Positions 24,423 through 32,627 of a DNA stretch of 64,000 nucleotides are shown here, piece after piece. Origin of the DNA: Streptomyces albofaciens JCM 4342 (lineage in GTDB: Bacteria > Actinomycetota > Actinomycetes > Streptomycetales > Streptomycetaceae); the NCBI RefSeq assembly GCF_008634025.1, contig NZ_PDCM01000002.1:3249001-3313000 (forward strand). Direction: 5' to 3'. The notes beneath the pieces were generated by a model. It did not search any database, was not told the origin of the DNA, and saw nothing but the letters and a program-made list of their open reading frames with translations. A program made the translations under genes and the position numbers. Position 1 is the stretch's first letter. Every line of letters starts with the position of its first letter.

Positions 24423-24989
24423 ATGTCCCTCCCCCTTCGCCGGATCGCCCGAGCCGCGCTGCTGGTCGCCGCCGGCGCAGCCCCCGTGGTCGGTGCGGCA
24501 GGCTCCGCGAGCGCCGTGGAACTGCCGAAGGCCACCGAGCTGGGCGGTCTGACCGCGGTGGACACCGCCAGCCTCGCCGACGCCGCGGACGGCGCGGTGC
24601 AGGGTGCCGGCGACCTCGCCGGCGAGACCGGCGGGAACGCCGCCGAGGCGGGCAGCAAGGTCGTCCGCAAGGCCGTCCCGGCGCTGAGCAAGTCGGCCGG
24701 CAAGACCACCGGCAAGACGCTCAAGGAGACCGCCCCGGCCGCGAAGGAGGCGGCGAGCAACGCCGCCGGCGACACCGCGGACAGCGCGGGGGACATCCTC
24801 ACCGACACCCTGCACACGGCCACCGAGGACGGCCTGCCGACCGACGGCCTCACCGAGACGCTGCCCGGCGACGGCCTGTCCACCGACGGTCTGACCGACT
24901 CGGTGTCCGCCGACGGCCTGGCCCAGGGCATCAGCGACAGCGGTCTGGCCTCGGACCTGCTGCCGTCGAACGGGCTGCCGATCAGCTGA
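24423..24989 (+). CDS. Secreted Ala/Gly/Asp-rich protein of unknown function
   Basis: A 188-residue exported protein. The signal peptide (basic start, hydrophobic run, cleavage after about residue 31, GSASAVE) is clear. The mature part is low-complexity: Ala/Gly/Asp-rich helical stretches (ADAADGAVQGAGDLAGETGG), a Lys-rich centre (SKSAGKTTGKTLKETAPAAKE), and a C-terminal section built from repeated DGL units (DGLPTDGLTETLPGDGLSTDGLTD). No enzyme motif is present. Similar short secreted proteins are common in Streptomyces. A role at the cell surface is only an inference. AAGGAG precedes the ATG and a strong terminator follows. Confidence 0.75.
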   Translation: MSLPLRRIARAALLVAAGAAPVVGAAGSASAVELPKATELGGLTAVDTASLADAADGAVQGAGDLAGETGGNAAEAGSKVVRKAVPALSKSAGKTTGKTLKETAPAAKEAASNAAGDTADSAGDILTDTLHTATEDGLPTDGLTETLPGDGLSTDGLTDSVSADGLAQGISDSGLASDLLPSNGLPIS

Positions 24990-25000
24990 CGAGCCGCAGC

Positions 25001-25055
25001 GCACGAAGCCCGGGGCGGACGCCGTACGGAAGGCGTCCGCCCCGGGCTTTCGTGC
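25001..25055. terminator. Strong bidirectional terminator
   Basis: A long hairpin between convergent genes: GCACGAAG-CCCGGGGCGGACGCC (25001-25023) pairs with GGCGTCCGCCCCGGGCTTTCGTGC (25032-25055) apart from one unpaired base. The loop is eight bases. It is one of the strongest stems in the window. Confidence 0.8.
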
Positions 25056-25098
25056 GCGCGGGGTCCTCGTACGCGCAGGGCTTCCCGCGTACGCGCGC

Positions 25099-26196
25099 TT
25101 ACTGCGCCAGGCGCCGTACGGCCGCGTCCACCCGCTCGTCGGTGGCCGTGAAGGCGACCCGTACGAACCGCTCCCCCGCCGTGCCGTAGAAGTCGCCGGG
25201 CGCGACGAGGATACCGCGCTTGGCGAGGTCGGCGACGGTGTCCCAGCACGACTCGTCGCGCGTGGCCCACAGGTAGAGGGACGCCTCGCTGTGCTCGATG
25301 CGGAAGCCGGCGGCCTCCAGGGCCTCGCGCAGGGCCGTACGGCGGCGGGCGTAGCGCTCGCGCTGCTCGCCGACGTGCTCGGTGTCGCCGAGCGCCGCGA
25401 CCGTGGCGGCCTGCACGGGCGCGGGGATCATCATGCCGCCGTGCTTGCGGATCTGGAGCAGCTCGCCGAGGACGGCGGCGTCGCCCGCGAGGAACGCGGC
25501 GCGGTAGCCGGCCAGGTTGGAGCGCTTGGACAGCGAGTGGACGGAGACGATGCCGTCGTACGAGCCGCCGCAGACGTCCGGGTGCAGGACGGAGACCGGG
25601 TCGGTCTCCCAGCCCAGCTCGATGTAGCACTCGTCGCTGAAGACCAGGACGCCGTGCTCGCGTGCCCAGGCGACGGTGCGGCGCAGTTCCTCGGCGCCGA
25701 GCACGCGGCCGGTGGGGTTGGACGGCGAGTTGAGCCACAGCAGCTTGAGGCCGGCCGGGTCCAGGTCCCAGGGGTCGTCGTAGACGACGGGCTCGGCGCC
25801 GGCCAGGCGCGCGCCGACCTCGTACGTCGGGTAGGCCAGGCGCGGGTGGGCGACGCGGTCGCCGGCGCCCAGGCCGAGCTGGGTCGGCAGCCAGGCGACC
25901 AGTTCCTTGGAGCCGACGACCGGCAGGACGTTCGTGTGGGCCAGGCCGGTGGCGCCCAGGCGCCGCTCCGCCCAGCCGGTGAGCGCGTCGCGCAGCGCTG
26001 CGGTGCCCCAGACCGTCGGATAGCCGGGGCTGTCGGCGGCGTCCGTGAGGGCCTTTCGGACCAGCGCGGGCACGGGATCGACCGGAGTGCCCACGGACAG
26101 GTCCACGATGCCGTCGGCATGCGCGGCCGCCGTGGTCTTGTACGGCTCCAGCCGGTCCCAGGGGAAGACCGGAAGACGGGACGAAACGGTGCCCAC
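25099..26196 (-). CDS. dapC: Succinyldiaminopimelate transaminase
   Basis: A 365-residue fold-type I PLP aminotransferase. It should transfer an amino group to N-succinyl-2-amino-6-ketopimelate, the step before DapE in lysine synthesis. It has the Gly-Thr-Pro start region (DLSVGTPVDPVP), the NSPSNPTGRVL motif, the DECYIELGW strand with the PLP-pyridine Asp, and the PLP-binding Lys in SLSKRSNLAGYRAAF. It is shorter than many aminotransferases, as DapC proteins are. The GTG at 26196 is chosen because AGGAAAGAG lies just upstream and homologues start near SRLPVFPWD. The 7Fe ferredoxin gene lies directly upstream in the same direction, the usual actinobacterial pairing. Confidence 0.9.
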   Translation of the reverse strand: MGTVSSRLPVFPWDRLEPYKTTAAAHADGIVDLSVGTPVDPVPALVRKALTDAADSPGYPTVWGTAALRDALTGWAERRLGATGLAHTNVLPVVGSKELVAWLPTQLGLGAGDRVAHPRLAYPTYEVGARLAGAEPVVYDDPWDLDPAGLKLLWLNSPSNPTGRVLGAEELRRTVAWAREHGVLVFSDECYIELGWETDPVSVLHPDVCGGSYDGIVSVHSLSKRSNLAGYRAAFLAGDAAVLGELLQIRKHGGMMIPAPVQAATVAALGDTEHVGEQRERYARRRTALREALEAAGFRIEHSEASLYLWATRDESCWDTVADLAKRGILVAPGDFYGTAGERFVRVAFTATDERVDAAVRRLAQ

Positions 26197-26334
26197 GTTG
26201 CTCTCTTTCCTCACGTTCCTCAGGACCCACAGGGCCGAAAACGCCTCGGCCCCGTGCGGCGTCGGCACCCCGTCGCGCGTCCTACGCGCGGGGGCGGCCG
26301 GCCGTACGGGACCGGGGCGGCGCCATGCGGCCGC

Positions 26335-26655
26335 TCAGCCGTTCTGCGGCGGCAGCGCTGCGATGAAGGGGTGGTCGCGCTCGATCAGGCCCAGCTTGCT
26401 GGCACCACCGGGCGAGCCGAGCTCGTCGAAGAACTCCACGTTCGCCTTGTAGTAGTCCTTCCACTCCTCCGGGGTGTCGTCCTCGTAGAAGATCGCCTCG
26501 ACCGGGCAGACCGGCTCGCAGGCGCCGCAGTCGACGCATTCGTCCGGGTGGATGTACAAGGACCGGGAGCCCTCGTAGATGCAGTCGACGGGGCACTCCT
26601 CGATGCATGCCTTGTCCTTGACGTCGACACAAGGCTGCGCGATGACGTAGGTCAC
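26335..26655 (-). CDS. fdxA: 7Fe ferredoxin (3Fe-4S/4Fe-4S)
   Basis: A 106-residue ferredoxin of the FdxA type, a cytosolic one-electron carrier. The first Cys run CVDVKDKACIEECPVDCIY has the spacing that gives one 3Fe-4S and part of a 4Fe-4S cluster. The second run CVDCGACEPVCPVEAIF supplies the other ligands. The C-terminal half (DDTPEEWKDYYKANVEFFDELGSPGGA) is the usual extension in actinobacterial 7Fe ferredoxins. GTG start at 26655, preceded by AGGAGGA. It lies upstream of dapC, with 138 bases between the two. Confidence 0.95.
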   Translation of the reverse strand: MTYVIAQPCVDVKDKACIEECPVDCIYEGSRSLYIHPDECVDCGACEPVCPVEAIFYEDDTPEEWKDYYKANVEFFDELGSPGGASKLGLIERDHPFIAALPPQNG

Positions 26656-26744
26656 GCTGTCGTTCCTCCTCGGTAGGGCTGGCGGACCGATTGGCAGTTC
26701 CGCCGCGGGGCGCGCGGGAGCGCGGCGTCGTCGATGCCCGCACC

Positions 26745-26750
26745 TAGTAT
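26745..26750 (+). promoter_or_regulatory. -10 box before GNAT gene
   Basis: TAGTAT, 44 bases before the GTG at 26795, is a good -10 hexamer in a short divergent region between the ferredoxin and acetyltransferase genes. No clear -35 is seen. Confidence 0.4.
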
Positions 26751-26794
26751 CTCCGTTCCCGGGCACGAGACGAACAAGAGGGGCGGGTAGAGCC

Positions 26795-27805
26795 GTGGAA
26801 TTCACTACCGGCGGACGGCTGGAGGTCCACATCACCCGTGCTGACGTGGGCAAAAGGGTATCTGTCCGGCGTCTGGACGGTGCCGGCGAGGGGTCCGCGA
26901 AGTTCACCGACACGGTGGGTGTTCTCACATCCTGGGACAAGGGTGTGCTGAGCATCACACGCCGGAACGGAGAGACCGTCCGGATTCCCGAGGCCACGCT
27001 GGTCGCGGGCAAAACGGTGCCCGCCGCTCCGGCCCGCCGCCGCTCCCCCGCGACGAGCGCCCCGGAGCTGGAGCGGGTGGCCGCCCGCGGCTGGCCGCCG
27101 GTGGAGAGCGCGTGGCTGGGCGAATGGCGGTTGCGGGCGAGCGGCGGCTTCACCCGGCGGGCCAACTCGGTGGCGGCCATGGGCGATCCGGGACTGCCGC
27201 TGGACACCGCGCTGGAGCGGGTCCGCGCCTGGTACGCGGAGCGCTCGCTGCCCGCGTACATCCAGGTCAGTACGGGTGCGCCGGGCACCCAGGAGCAGCT
27301 GGCGGCCGAACTGGACCGCCGTGGCTGGACGCGCGAGGTGACGGCGGAGCTGCGGATCGCGGCGCTGGCCCCGGTCGGCGACCTGGACGCGGACGTCTCC
27401 CGGGTGGCCCTCTCTCGGGAGATCGGCGCCGGGTGGCTGCGCCGCTACCAGCGGTCCGCCGAGCCGGGACCCGACGTGCTCAAGGTGCTGCACGGCGGCC
27501 CGTCCGTGTGGTTCGCGAGCGTGCCGGACGAGGCGGGCGAGGTGATCGCGATCGGGCGGTGCGTGGTGGACGGGCGGTGGGCCGGGTTCGCGGCCGTCGA
27601 GGTGGCCGCGGAGCACCGGCGGCGCGGGCTGGCCTCCGCCGTGATGGCGGCGCTGGCCCGCAAGGCGCTGCACGAGGGCGCTTCGGCCGCGTACCTCCAG
27701 GTGGAGACGGACAACCGGGACGCCCGCGCGCTCTACGACGGGCTGGGCTTCGTCACCCACCACCACTACCACCACTGGCGCGCCACTCAGGGAGGCCCGA
27801 GCTGA
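26795..27805 (+). CDS. GNAT-family N-acetyltransferase with N-terminal SH3-like domain
   Basis: A 336-residue protein. Residues 1-75 form a small beta-domain (DVGKRVSVRRL...FTDTVGVLTSWDKGVLSITRRNGETVRIPEATLVAGK) that looks SH3/KOW-like. The rest is a double GNAT region with the acetyl-CoA-binding loop VAAEHRRRGLASAVMAAL (about 268-285) and the end motif YLQVETDNRDARALYDGLGF. It should acetylate an amine or a protein N-terminus, with unknown target. GTG start at 26795. The next gene starts by overlapping its stop codon. Confidence 0.88.
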   Translation: MEFTTGGRLEVHITRADVGKRVSVRRLDGAGEGSAKFTDTVGVLTSWDKGVLSITRRNGETVRIPEATLVAGKTVPAAPARRRSPATSAPELERVAARGWPPVESAWLGEWRLRASGGFTRRANSVAAMGDPGLPLDTALERVRAWYAERSLPAYIQVSTGAPGTQEQLAAELDRRGWTREVTAELRIAALAPVGDLDADVSRVALSREIGAGWLRRYQRSAEPGPDVLKVLHGGPSVWFASVPDEAGEVIAIGRCVVDGRWAGFAAVEVAAEHRRRGLASAVMAALARKALHEGASAAYLQVETDNRDARALYDGLGFVTHHHYHHWRATQGGPS

Positions 27806-28677
27806 ACGGGTACGAGCCGCGCGGGCATCCGGAGCCGGACGGGGACGGCGCGTCCGCCGAACGGCGGCGGCGGTTCGCCGAGGCCGCGCGTGACGAGCGC
27901 CCCGACCTGGCCCGGCTGTGTCTGCTGATCGCGGCGGAGGCCGACCCCGCGCTCGACGAGGCGGGCGCGGACGCGGTCCAGATCGAACTGGACGCGCTGG
28001 CCGGGCAGCTGCCGTTCGCCCCGGCCGGCGGCCCGCGCCCCTGGGCCCGCAACGTCGCCGAACTGCTCGGCGCGCGCCTCGGCTTCCGGGGCACGCCCGC
28101 CGACTACCGGCGCCTGGAGTCGTCGCTGCTGCACGAGGTGCTGCGGCGCCGGCGGGGCCTGCCGATCCTGCTGTCGGTGGTGTGGCTGGAGGTCGCGCGG
28201 CGGGCCGGGGCGCCGGTGTACGGGGTGGCGCTGCCGGGGCACTTCGTCGTCGGCTTCGGCGATCCGTACGGCGCGCACGTCCTCGTCGATCCCTTCGACG
28301 GCGGGCGGCTGCTGACCGACGAGGACGCGGGGGTGCTGGTCGCGGGCGCGACCGGGGCGCCGCTGACCGAGCAGATGCTCGCGCCGGCCGAACCGCTGGA
28401 GATCGTGCTGCGCATCCTGAACAACATCCGGGCGTGGGCGGCGGCCCGGCCGGAGCACAGCGCCGTACAGCTGTGGGCGATCGAGCTGTCCCTGCTGCTG
28501 CCCAGCCATCCGGCGCGGCTGCGGCACGACCACGCGCAACTGCTCGTCCAGCGCGGCGACTTCCTGGGCGGCGCGGCCGAGCTGGAGGAGTACGCGCAGG
28601 TGGTCGAGGCGGTCGATACGGCCGCGGCCGCGGCGCTGCGCCGTCAGGCCGCGGCGGCCCGGGCCATGCTCAACTGA
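27802..28677 (+). CDS. SirB1-type transglutaminase-like protein
   Basis: A 291-residue protein with the transglutaminase-core-2 / SirB1 fold: LARLCLLIAAEADP near the start, then LHEVLRRRRGLPILLSVVWLEVARRAGAPVYGVALPGHFVVGF (about 111-154) and VDPFDGGRLLTDED. Tetratricopeptide-like helices follow. The classical catalytic Cys is absent in the ILLSVVW segment, as in many SirB1 proteins, so enzyme activity is doubtful. The start is unusual. The only sensible codon is CTG at 27802, overlapping the GNAT stop as CTGA, with GGGAGG seven bases upstream. No ATG, GTG or TTG occurs in frame for the next 40 codons. Confidence 0.8.
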   Translation: MNGYEPRGHPEPDGDGASAERRRRFAEAARDERPDLARLCLLIAAEADPALDEAGADAVQIELDALAGQLPFAPAGGPRPWARNVAELLGARLGFRGTPADYRRLESSLLHEVLRRRRGLPILLSVVWLEVARRAGAPVYGVALPGHFVVGFGDPYGAHVLVDPFDGGRLLTDEDAGVLVAGATGAPLTEQMLAPAEPLEIVLRILNNIRAWAAARPEHSAVQLWAIELSLLLPSHPARLRHDHAQLLVQRGDFLGGAAELEEYAQVVEAVDTAAAAALRRQAAAARAMLN

Positions 28678-29810
28678 TCCGGAGTGTCCCGGTCCGCGGC
28701 GGCCCGCGCGTCGTCGCGCGGCGCGGTGTGCGGGCCGCGGCGCACGATCAGTACGGTCGCGTCGTCCTTCAGCCGCCCGCCGGTGAACCGCTCCAGGTCG
28801 GCGCGGAGCGTACGCGCCAGCTCGTCCGGTTCCAGGTGCGTCCAGCGGGCCAGGCGGTCGGCCAGCGGGTAGAACGCGCCGTCCGCGCCGCGCGCCTCGG
28901 TGACGCCGTCGGTGCACAGCACGACCCAGTCGTCCGCCAGCGGCTCGACGGCCACGCTCCGCCGTGTCTCGCCGGTCAGCCACCCCAGGCCCAGGGGCAG
29001 GCCGCCCTCGCCGTCGGTGCGCTCGGTGACCTGGCCGTCCCGTACGAGGTAGTACGGGATGTGACCGCAGGAGAGCACCTTCGCGCCGTCCTCCCCGCGC
29101 ACCTCCAGCAGCAGGGCGGTGACGAACCGCTCCTGGCCGCCGCGCTCGGCGGAGCGGGCGTTGTAGCGGGACAGCGCCTGTTCCATGCGCTCGGCGACGG
29201 CTTCGAGGGTGTCCTTGTAGTGGGCCGCCTCCCGGAAGGAGGCCAGCACCTCGTGCCCGGCGCCGATCGCGGGCATGCCCTTGCCCTGGACGTCGCCGAT
29301 CACCAGCCGCAGCCCGTGCGGTGTCTCCACCGCCTCGTAGATGTCCCCGCCGACCCGCGCGCCCTCCTGGGCCGAGACGTAGAAGCCGTAGGCCTCCAGC
29401 GGCCCGGCGGTCAGCGGCAGCTCGCGCAGCATCTCCCGCTGCACGGCGTCGGCGACCATGCTCGTACGGGCGTACAGCGCCTCCCGCTCCAGCCGCGTCC
29501 GGCACAGCACCAGCGCGAAGACGGCGACCAGCACCACCCCGAAGATCCCGACGGCCTTGCTGGCCAGGGACCAGTCCGGCACCAGCCGGGCGTGGATGTA
29601 CGCCTGGCACAGCACGTACACGGCGGCCACCGCGGCGGTCCACCGGTAGGGGCAGCGCAGCGCGGCGATCAGCGGCGCGATGCCCATGAAGAGGGCGAAG
29701 TGCAGCTGCGGGCCGGACACCGCGTCCGCCAGCGTGATGGCCAGGGTCACGATGACCAGCAGCAGCGCCACACCGCGGTCACGCGCCGGGGTTCGCTGGA
29801 GAGTCGTCAC
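28644..29810 (-). CDS. Membrane-bound SpoIIE/RsbU-type PP2C phosphatase
   Basis: A 388-residue protein. Four or more membrane helices (about 14-103) are joined by a short linker helix to a PP2C-like domain of the SpoIIE class (about 150-365). Metal-binding segments are VGGDIYEAVE, VIGDVQGKGMPA and VLCTDGVTEARG, followed by LKDDATVLIVRR at the end. Such enzymes dephosphorylate anti-anti-sigma proteins and so free a sigma factor. No partner gene is adjacent. The RsbW-like ATPase at 57161 is remote. It is convergent with the transglutaminase-like gene and overlaps its last 34 bases. The signal sensed by the membrane part is unknown. Confidence 0.88.
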   Translation of the reverse strand: MTTLQRTPARDRGVALLLVIVTLAITLADAVSGPQLHFALFMGIAPLIAALRCPYRWTAAVAAVYVLCQAYIHARLVPDWSLASKAVGIFGVVLVAVFALVLCRTRLEREALYARTSMVADAVQREMLRELPLTAGPLEAYGFYVSAQEGARVGGDIYEAVETPHGLRLVIGDVQGKGMPAIGAGHEVLASFREAAHYKDTLEAVAERMEQALSRYNARSAERGGQERFVTALLLEVRGEDGAKVLSCGHIPYYLVRDGQVTERTDGEGGLPLGLGWLTGETRRSVAVEPLADDWVVLCTDGVTEARGADGAFYPLADRLARWTHLEPDELARTLRADLERFTGGRLKDDATVLIVRRGPHTAPRDDARAAADRDTPDQLSMARAAAA

Positions 29811-29933
29811 CCCTCCAGCGTGCGCCCGTCCGACCGGTCGGCCCAGGGTCGAAAGTCCTGGTGGGAGCCGTGGCGCGGGTGAGACTCCTTACAGCGGCCG
29901 GGCCTTTACGGTGCCGGTGGGGCCGCGGTGGGG

Positions 29934-30572
29934 CTACAGCCAGCCCTTGTCGCCCGCCGTACGGACGGCTTCGGCGCGGTTGCGGGCGCCCGTCTTCTGG
30001 ATGGCGGTGGACAGGTAGTTGCGCACGGTGCCCTGGGAGAGACTCAGGACGGCGGCGATCTCGGCGTTGGTGGAGCCGTCGGCCGCCGCGCGCAGCACAT
30101 CGCACTCGCGGTCGGTGAGCGGGTTCGCCCCGTCGGCCAGGGCCGCCGCCGCGAGCGCCGGGTCGATGACCCGCTCGCCGCGCAGCACCCGCCGCACGGC
30201 GTCCGCCAGTTGCGCGGCCGGTGCGTCCTTGACCAGGAACGCGTCGGCGCCGCACTCCATCGCGCGGCGCAGGTAGCCGGGCCGCCCGAACGTGGTCAGG
30301 ATGACGACCTTCAACTTCGGGAACTCGGCGCGCAGCAGGGCGGCGGCGTCCAGCCCGCTGATACCGGGCATCTCGATGTCGAGCAGCGCCACGTCCACAG
30401 GCTGCGCACGCGCCGCGGCAACGACCTCGTCACCCCGCGCGGCCTGCGCCACGACCTCCAGGTCCGGCTCCAGCCCCAGCAGCGCGGCCAGCGCTTCGCG
30501 GACCATGGACTGGTCCTCGGCGAGGAGGAGACGCACTTTCTGCGGGGGCTGGTCGTTGCTGGGGTCAGTCAT
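29934..30572 (-). CDS. NarL/LuxR-type response regulator
   Basis: A 212-residue two-component response regulator. The receiver domain (about 13-128) has the acidic pair at 19-20, the phospho-acceptor Asp65 (VALLDIEMPG), Thr-Thr after ILT and Lys in FLVKDA. The LuxR-type helix-turn-helix is at about 148-207 (LTDRECDVLRAAADGSTNAEIAAVLSLSQGTVRNYLS). It is the last gene of a four-gene minus-strand operon after an ABC-2 transporter pair and its kinase, with 70 bases between it and the kinase gene. It is probably the DesR-like activator of the transporter genes. Confidence 0.93.
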   Translation of the reverse strand: MTDPSNDQPPQKVRLLLAEDQSMVREALAALLGLEPDLEVVAQAARGDEVVAAARAQPVDVALLDIEMPGISGLDAAALLRAEFPKLKVVILTTFGRPGYLRRAMECGADAFLVKDAPAAQLADAVRRVLRGERVIDPALAAAALADGANPLTDRECDVLRAAADGSTNAEIAAVLSLSQGTVRNYLSTAIQKTGARNRAEAVRTAGDKGWL

Positions 30573-30642
30573 GCGCCAACCCTAGCCAGCGGGCGGGACG
30601 TGCTGGTCAGCGCGCGGTCGGAGCGGGCGGCGGAGACCGTCC

Positions 30643-31893
30643 CTAGGCCCCGGACGGGCTGTGGTCCGTGGCCGGGCTGTGCGTGCCGTGGGCGGCGGTG
30701 CCGGTCAGCGGCGCGGCGCCGAGCGGGACGTAGGCGCGCAGGGCGAAGCCACGGCCGCGGTGTGCGGTGCCCGTCTCCAGGCGGCCGTCGGCCAGGGCGA
30801 GGCGTTCGCGCAGGCCGCTGAGGCCGTTGCCGTCGTGGCCGCCGCGCTTCGGGCCGGTGCCGTCGTCGATGACGGACAGGCACAGATAGCGCCGTTCGTC
30901 GGCCTCCCACTCCTCGGTGAGCAGCAGTTCGCAGCGCTCGGCGCCGCTGTGCCGTACGACATTGGTGACGGCCTCGCGCAGCGCCCAGGCCAGGGCGCCC
31001 TCGCCGTCCGCCGTCAGGCCCCGGTGCTCCTGTTCCAGGGCCGGGTCGATGTCCGCCGTGATCGCGGCGGTGCGCAGCGCGGCGCGGGCCCCGGCCAGTT
31101 CGACGGCGAGCCGGGGACGCCGGTAGCCGGTGACGGCCTCGCGGACGTCCACCAGGGCCTGGCGGCTGACCCGCTCGATGTCGGCGACCTGCTGGGCGGC
31201 GGCGTCCGGGCTGCCGGGCAGCATCCGCCCGGCCAGCTCGCTCTTGAGCGTGATCAGGGAGAGCGAGTGGCCGAGGAGGTCGTGCAGGTCGCGGGCGAGC
31301 CGCAGCCGCTCCTCGTTGGCGGCGAGCCGGGCGACCTCCTCGCGGGCGGCGCGCAGCTCCCGCATCGTACGGACCATGTGCTGCACGCCGACCATCGCGA
31401 ACCCGCTGAGCAGGCAGGGCAGGGCGTACGCGAAGAGGTAGACCTGCACCTGCGAGTAGCGGAAGCCGATCACTACGAGCGTCGCGGTCAGCGCGGGGAT
31501 GGCCCACCGCGAGATGCGGAACGGCTGGGTGACGCCCACCGAGACGCACGCGAACGTGAAAAGCACCAGCCAGTTCGGGCCGATCTCCCAGGACAGCAGG
31601 GCGGCGAGCGCCACGATGGCGAGCACGGCCGCCCGGACCAGGCCGCTCGGCAGCGGCCGGTGCGTCATGTGCCGGAAGAGCAGCGCGAAGTACAGGCTGA
31701 TGAACGCCAGGAGACCGGCCCAGCCCAGTGCCTCGTCCGCCGGGGACAGGTCGCCCTCGGCCAGGTCCCCGATCGGACCCGTCAGGTACAGGAACCAGAT
31801 GACGATCCAGATGCACTTGGTCAGCATCTGCTTGCGCGTGCGGGGCGCCACCCCGAACATCGCCGGGTTGGTCTCGGTCTCCGGCTCGGTCAT
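30643..31893 (-). CDS. HisKA_3-type sensor histidine kinase (DesK/LiaS-like)
   Basis: A 416-residue membrane kinase. Several helices between about 25 and 172 make a compact sensor without a large outside loop, which suggests sensing within the membrane. The dimer/phospho-acceptor region has His204 (RLARDLHDLLGHSLSLI), and the ATPase domain carries EAVTNVVRHSGA (N box, about 305-317) and GNGLSGLRERLAL (G box). A Pro/Thr/His-rich tail ends the protein. The ATG at 31893 overlaps the permease stop (ATGA), so it is co-translated with the transporter. The likely job is monitoring membrane stress or a drug and phosphorylating the regulator encoded next. Confidence 0.93.
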   Translation of the reverse strand: MTEPETETNPAMFGVAPRTRKQMLTKCIWIVIWFLYLTGPIGDLAEGDLSPADEALGWAGLLAFISLYFALLFRHMTHRPLPSGLVRAAVLAIVALAALLSWEIGPNWLVLFTFACVSVGVTQPFRISRWAIPALTATLVVIGFRYSQVQVYLFAYALPCLLSGFAMVGVQHMVRTMRELRAAREEVARLAANEERLRLARDLHDLLGHSLSLITLKSELAGRMLPGSPDAAAQQVADIERVSRQALVDVREAVTGYRRPRLAVELAGARAALRTAAITADIDPALEQEHRGLTADGEGALAWALREAVTNVVRHSGAERCELLLTEEWEADERRYLCLSVIDDGTGPKRGGHDGNGLSGLRERLALADGRLETGTAHRGRGFALRAYVPLGAAPLTGTAAHGTHSPATDHSPSGA

Positions 31894-32627
31894 GCCGTGC
31901 GCGTGTCCTTCCGATAGAGCCAGGCCGCGCTCCCGGCGAAGATGATCAGGTAGCCGGCGAGGATGGCCACGTCCTTGAGGTGCGGGGCGCTCCCCGCCTC
32001 GACGGCGGTGCCGAGTGCGGCGTACGCGTGGGTGGGCAGCCACTCCGCGATGTTCTGCACCCACTGCGGCAGGATCGTCAGCGGCATCCACAGTCCGCCG
32101 AGGAACGCCAGCACGAAGTACACCATCATCGCAATGGGGCGGACCGCGTCGCCACTGGCCAGGTAGCCGATGGCCACCCCGAGCGCGGCGAAGACGAAGC
32201 TGCCGAGCCAGGTGCCGACGGGGATGGCGATCCACTGCCAGGCCTCCAGGCGTACGCCCTTGACCGTGGCGCCGACGAGCAGGACGAGCAGGATCGACGG
32301 CAGGCTGATCGTCGCGGCGGAGGCCATCTTGGCGGCGACATAGCCACGTCCGGGCAGCGCGGTGAGCCGCAGCTGGCGCACCCAGCCCTTCTCGCGCTCC
32401 TTGGCTATCGCCTCGCTGTTGCCGAGGAGCACGGCGGTCATGGCGCCGAACGCGGACATGGCGACCATGTAGTACAGCCCCATGTCCAGCTTCATGCCCG
32501 GGATCGGCGTGCTGTCGGCGCCGCCCGCGATGATCAGGTAGAGCGCCGGCGGGTAGATCACCGAGAAGAACATGAACTTCTTGTTCCGCAGGGCGCGGAC
32601 GATCTCCAGCTTGATCAGGGTGGTCAT
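31890..32627 (-). CDS. ABC-2 type transporter permease
   Basis: A 245-residue polytopic protein with six hydrophobic helices in the ABC-2 arrangement (first helix KFMFFSVIYPPALYLIIAGG, last AILAGYLIIFAGSAAWLYRKD). ABC-2 permeases export drugs, lipids or polymers. Its ATG overlaps the stop of the ATPase gene (ATGA, 32624-32627), and its own stop overlaps the kinase start, so all three proteins are made in step. With the kinase and regulator, the set resembles the Bacillus YfiLMN / linearmycin-resistance type of drug-responsive exporter. Confidence 0.9.
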   Translation of the reverse strand: MTTLIKLEIVRALRNKKFMFFSVIYPPALYLIIAGGADSTPIPGMKLDMGLYYMVAMSAFGAMTAVLLGNSEAIAKEREKGWVRQLRLTALPGRGYVAAKMASAATISLPSILLVLLVGATVKGVRLEAWQWIAIPVGTWLGSFVFAALGVAIGYLASGDAVRPIAMMVYFVLAFLGGLWMPLTILPQWVQNIAEWLPTHAYAALGTAVEAGSAPHLKDVAILAGYLIIFAGSAAWLYRKDTRTA

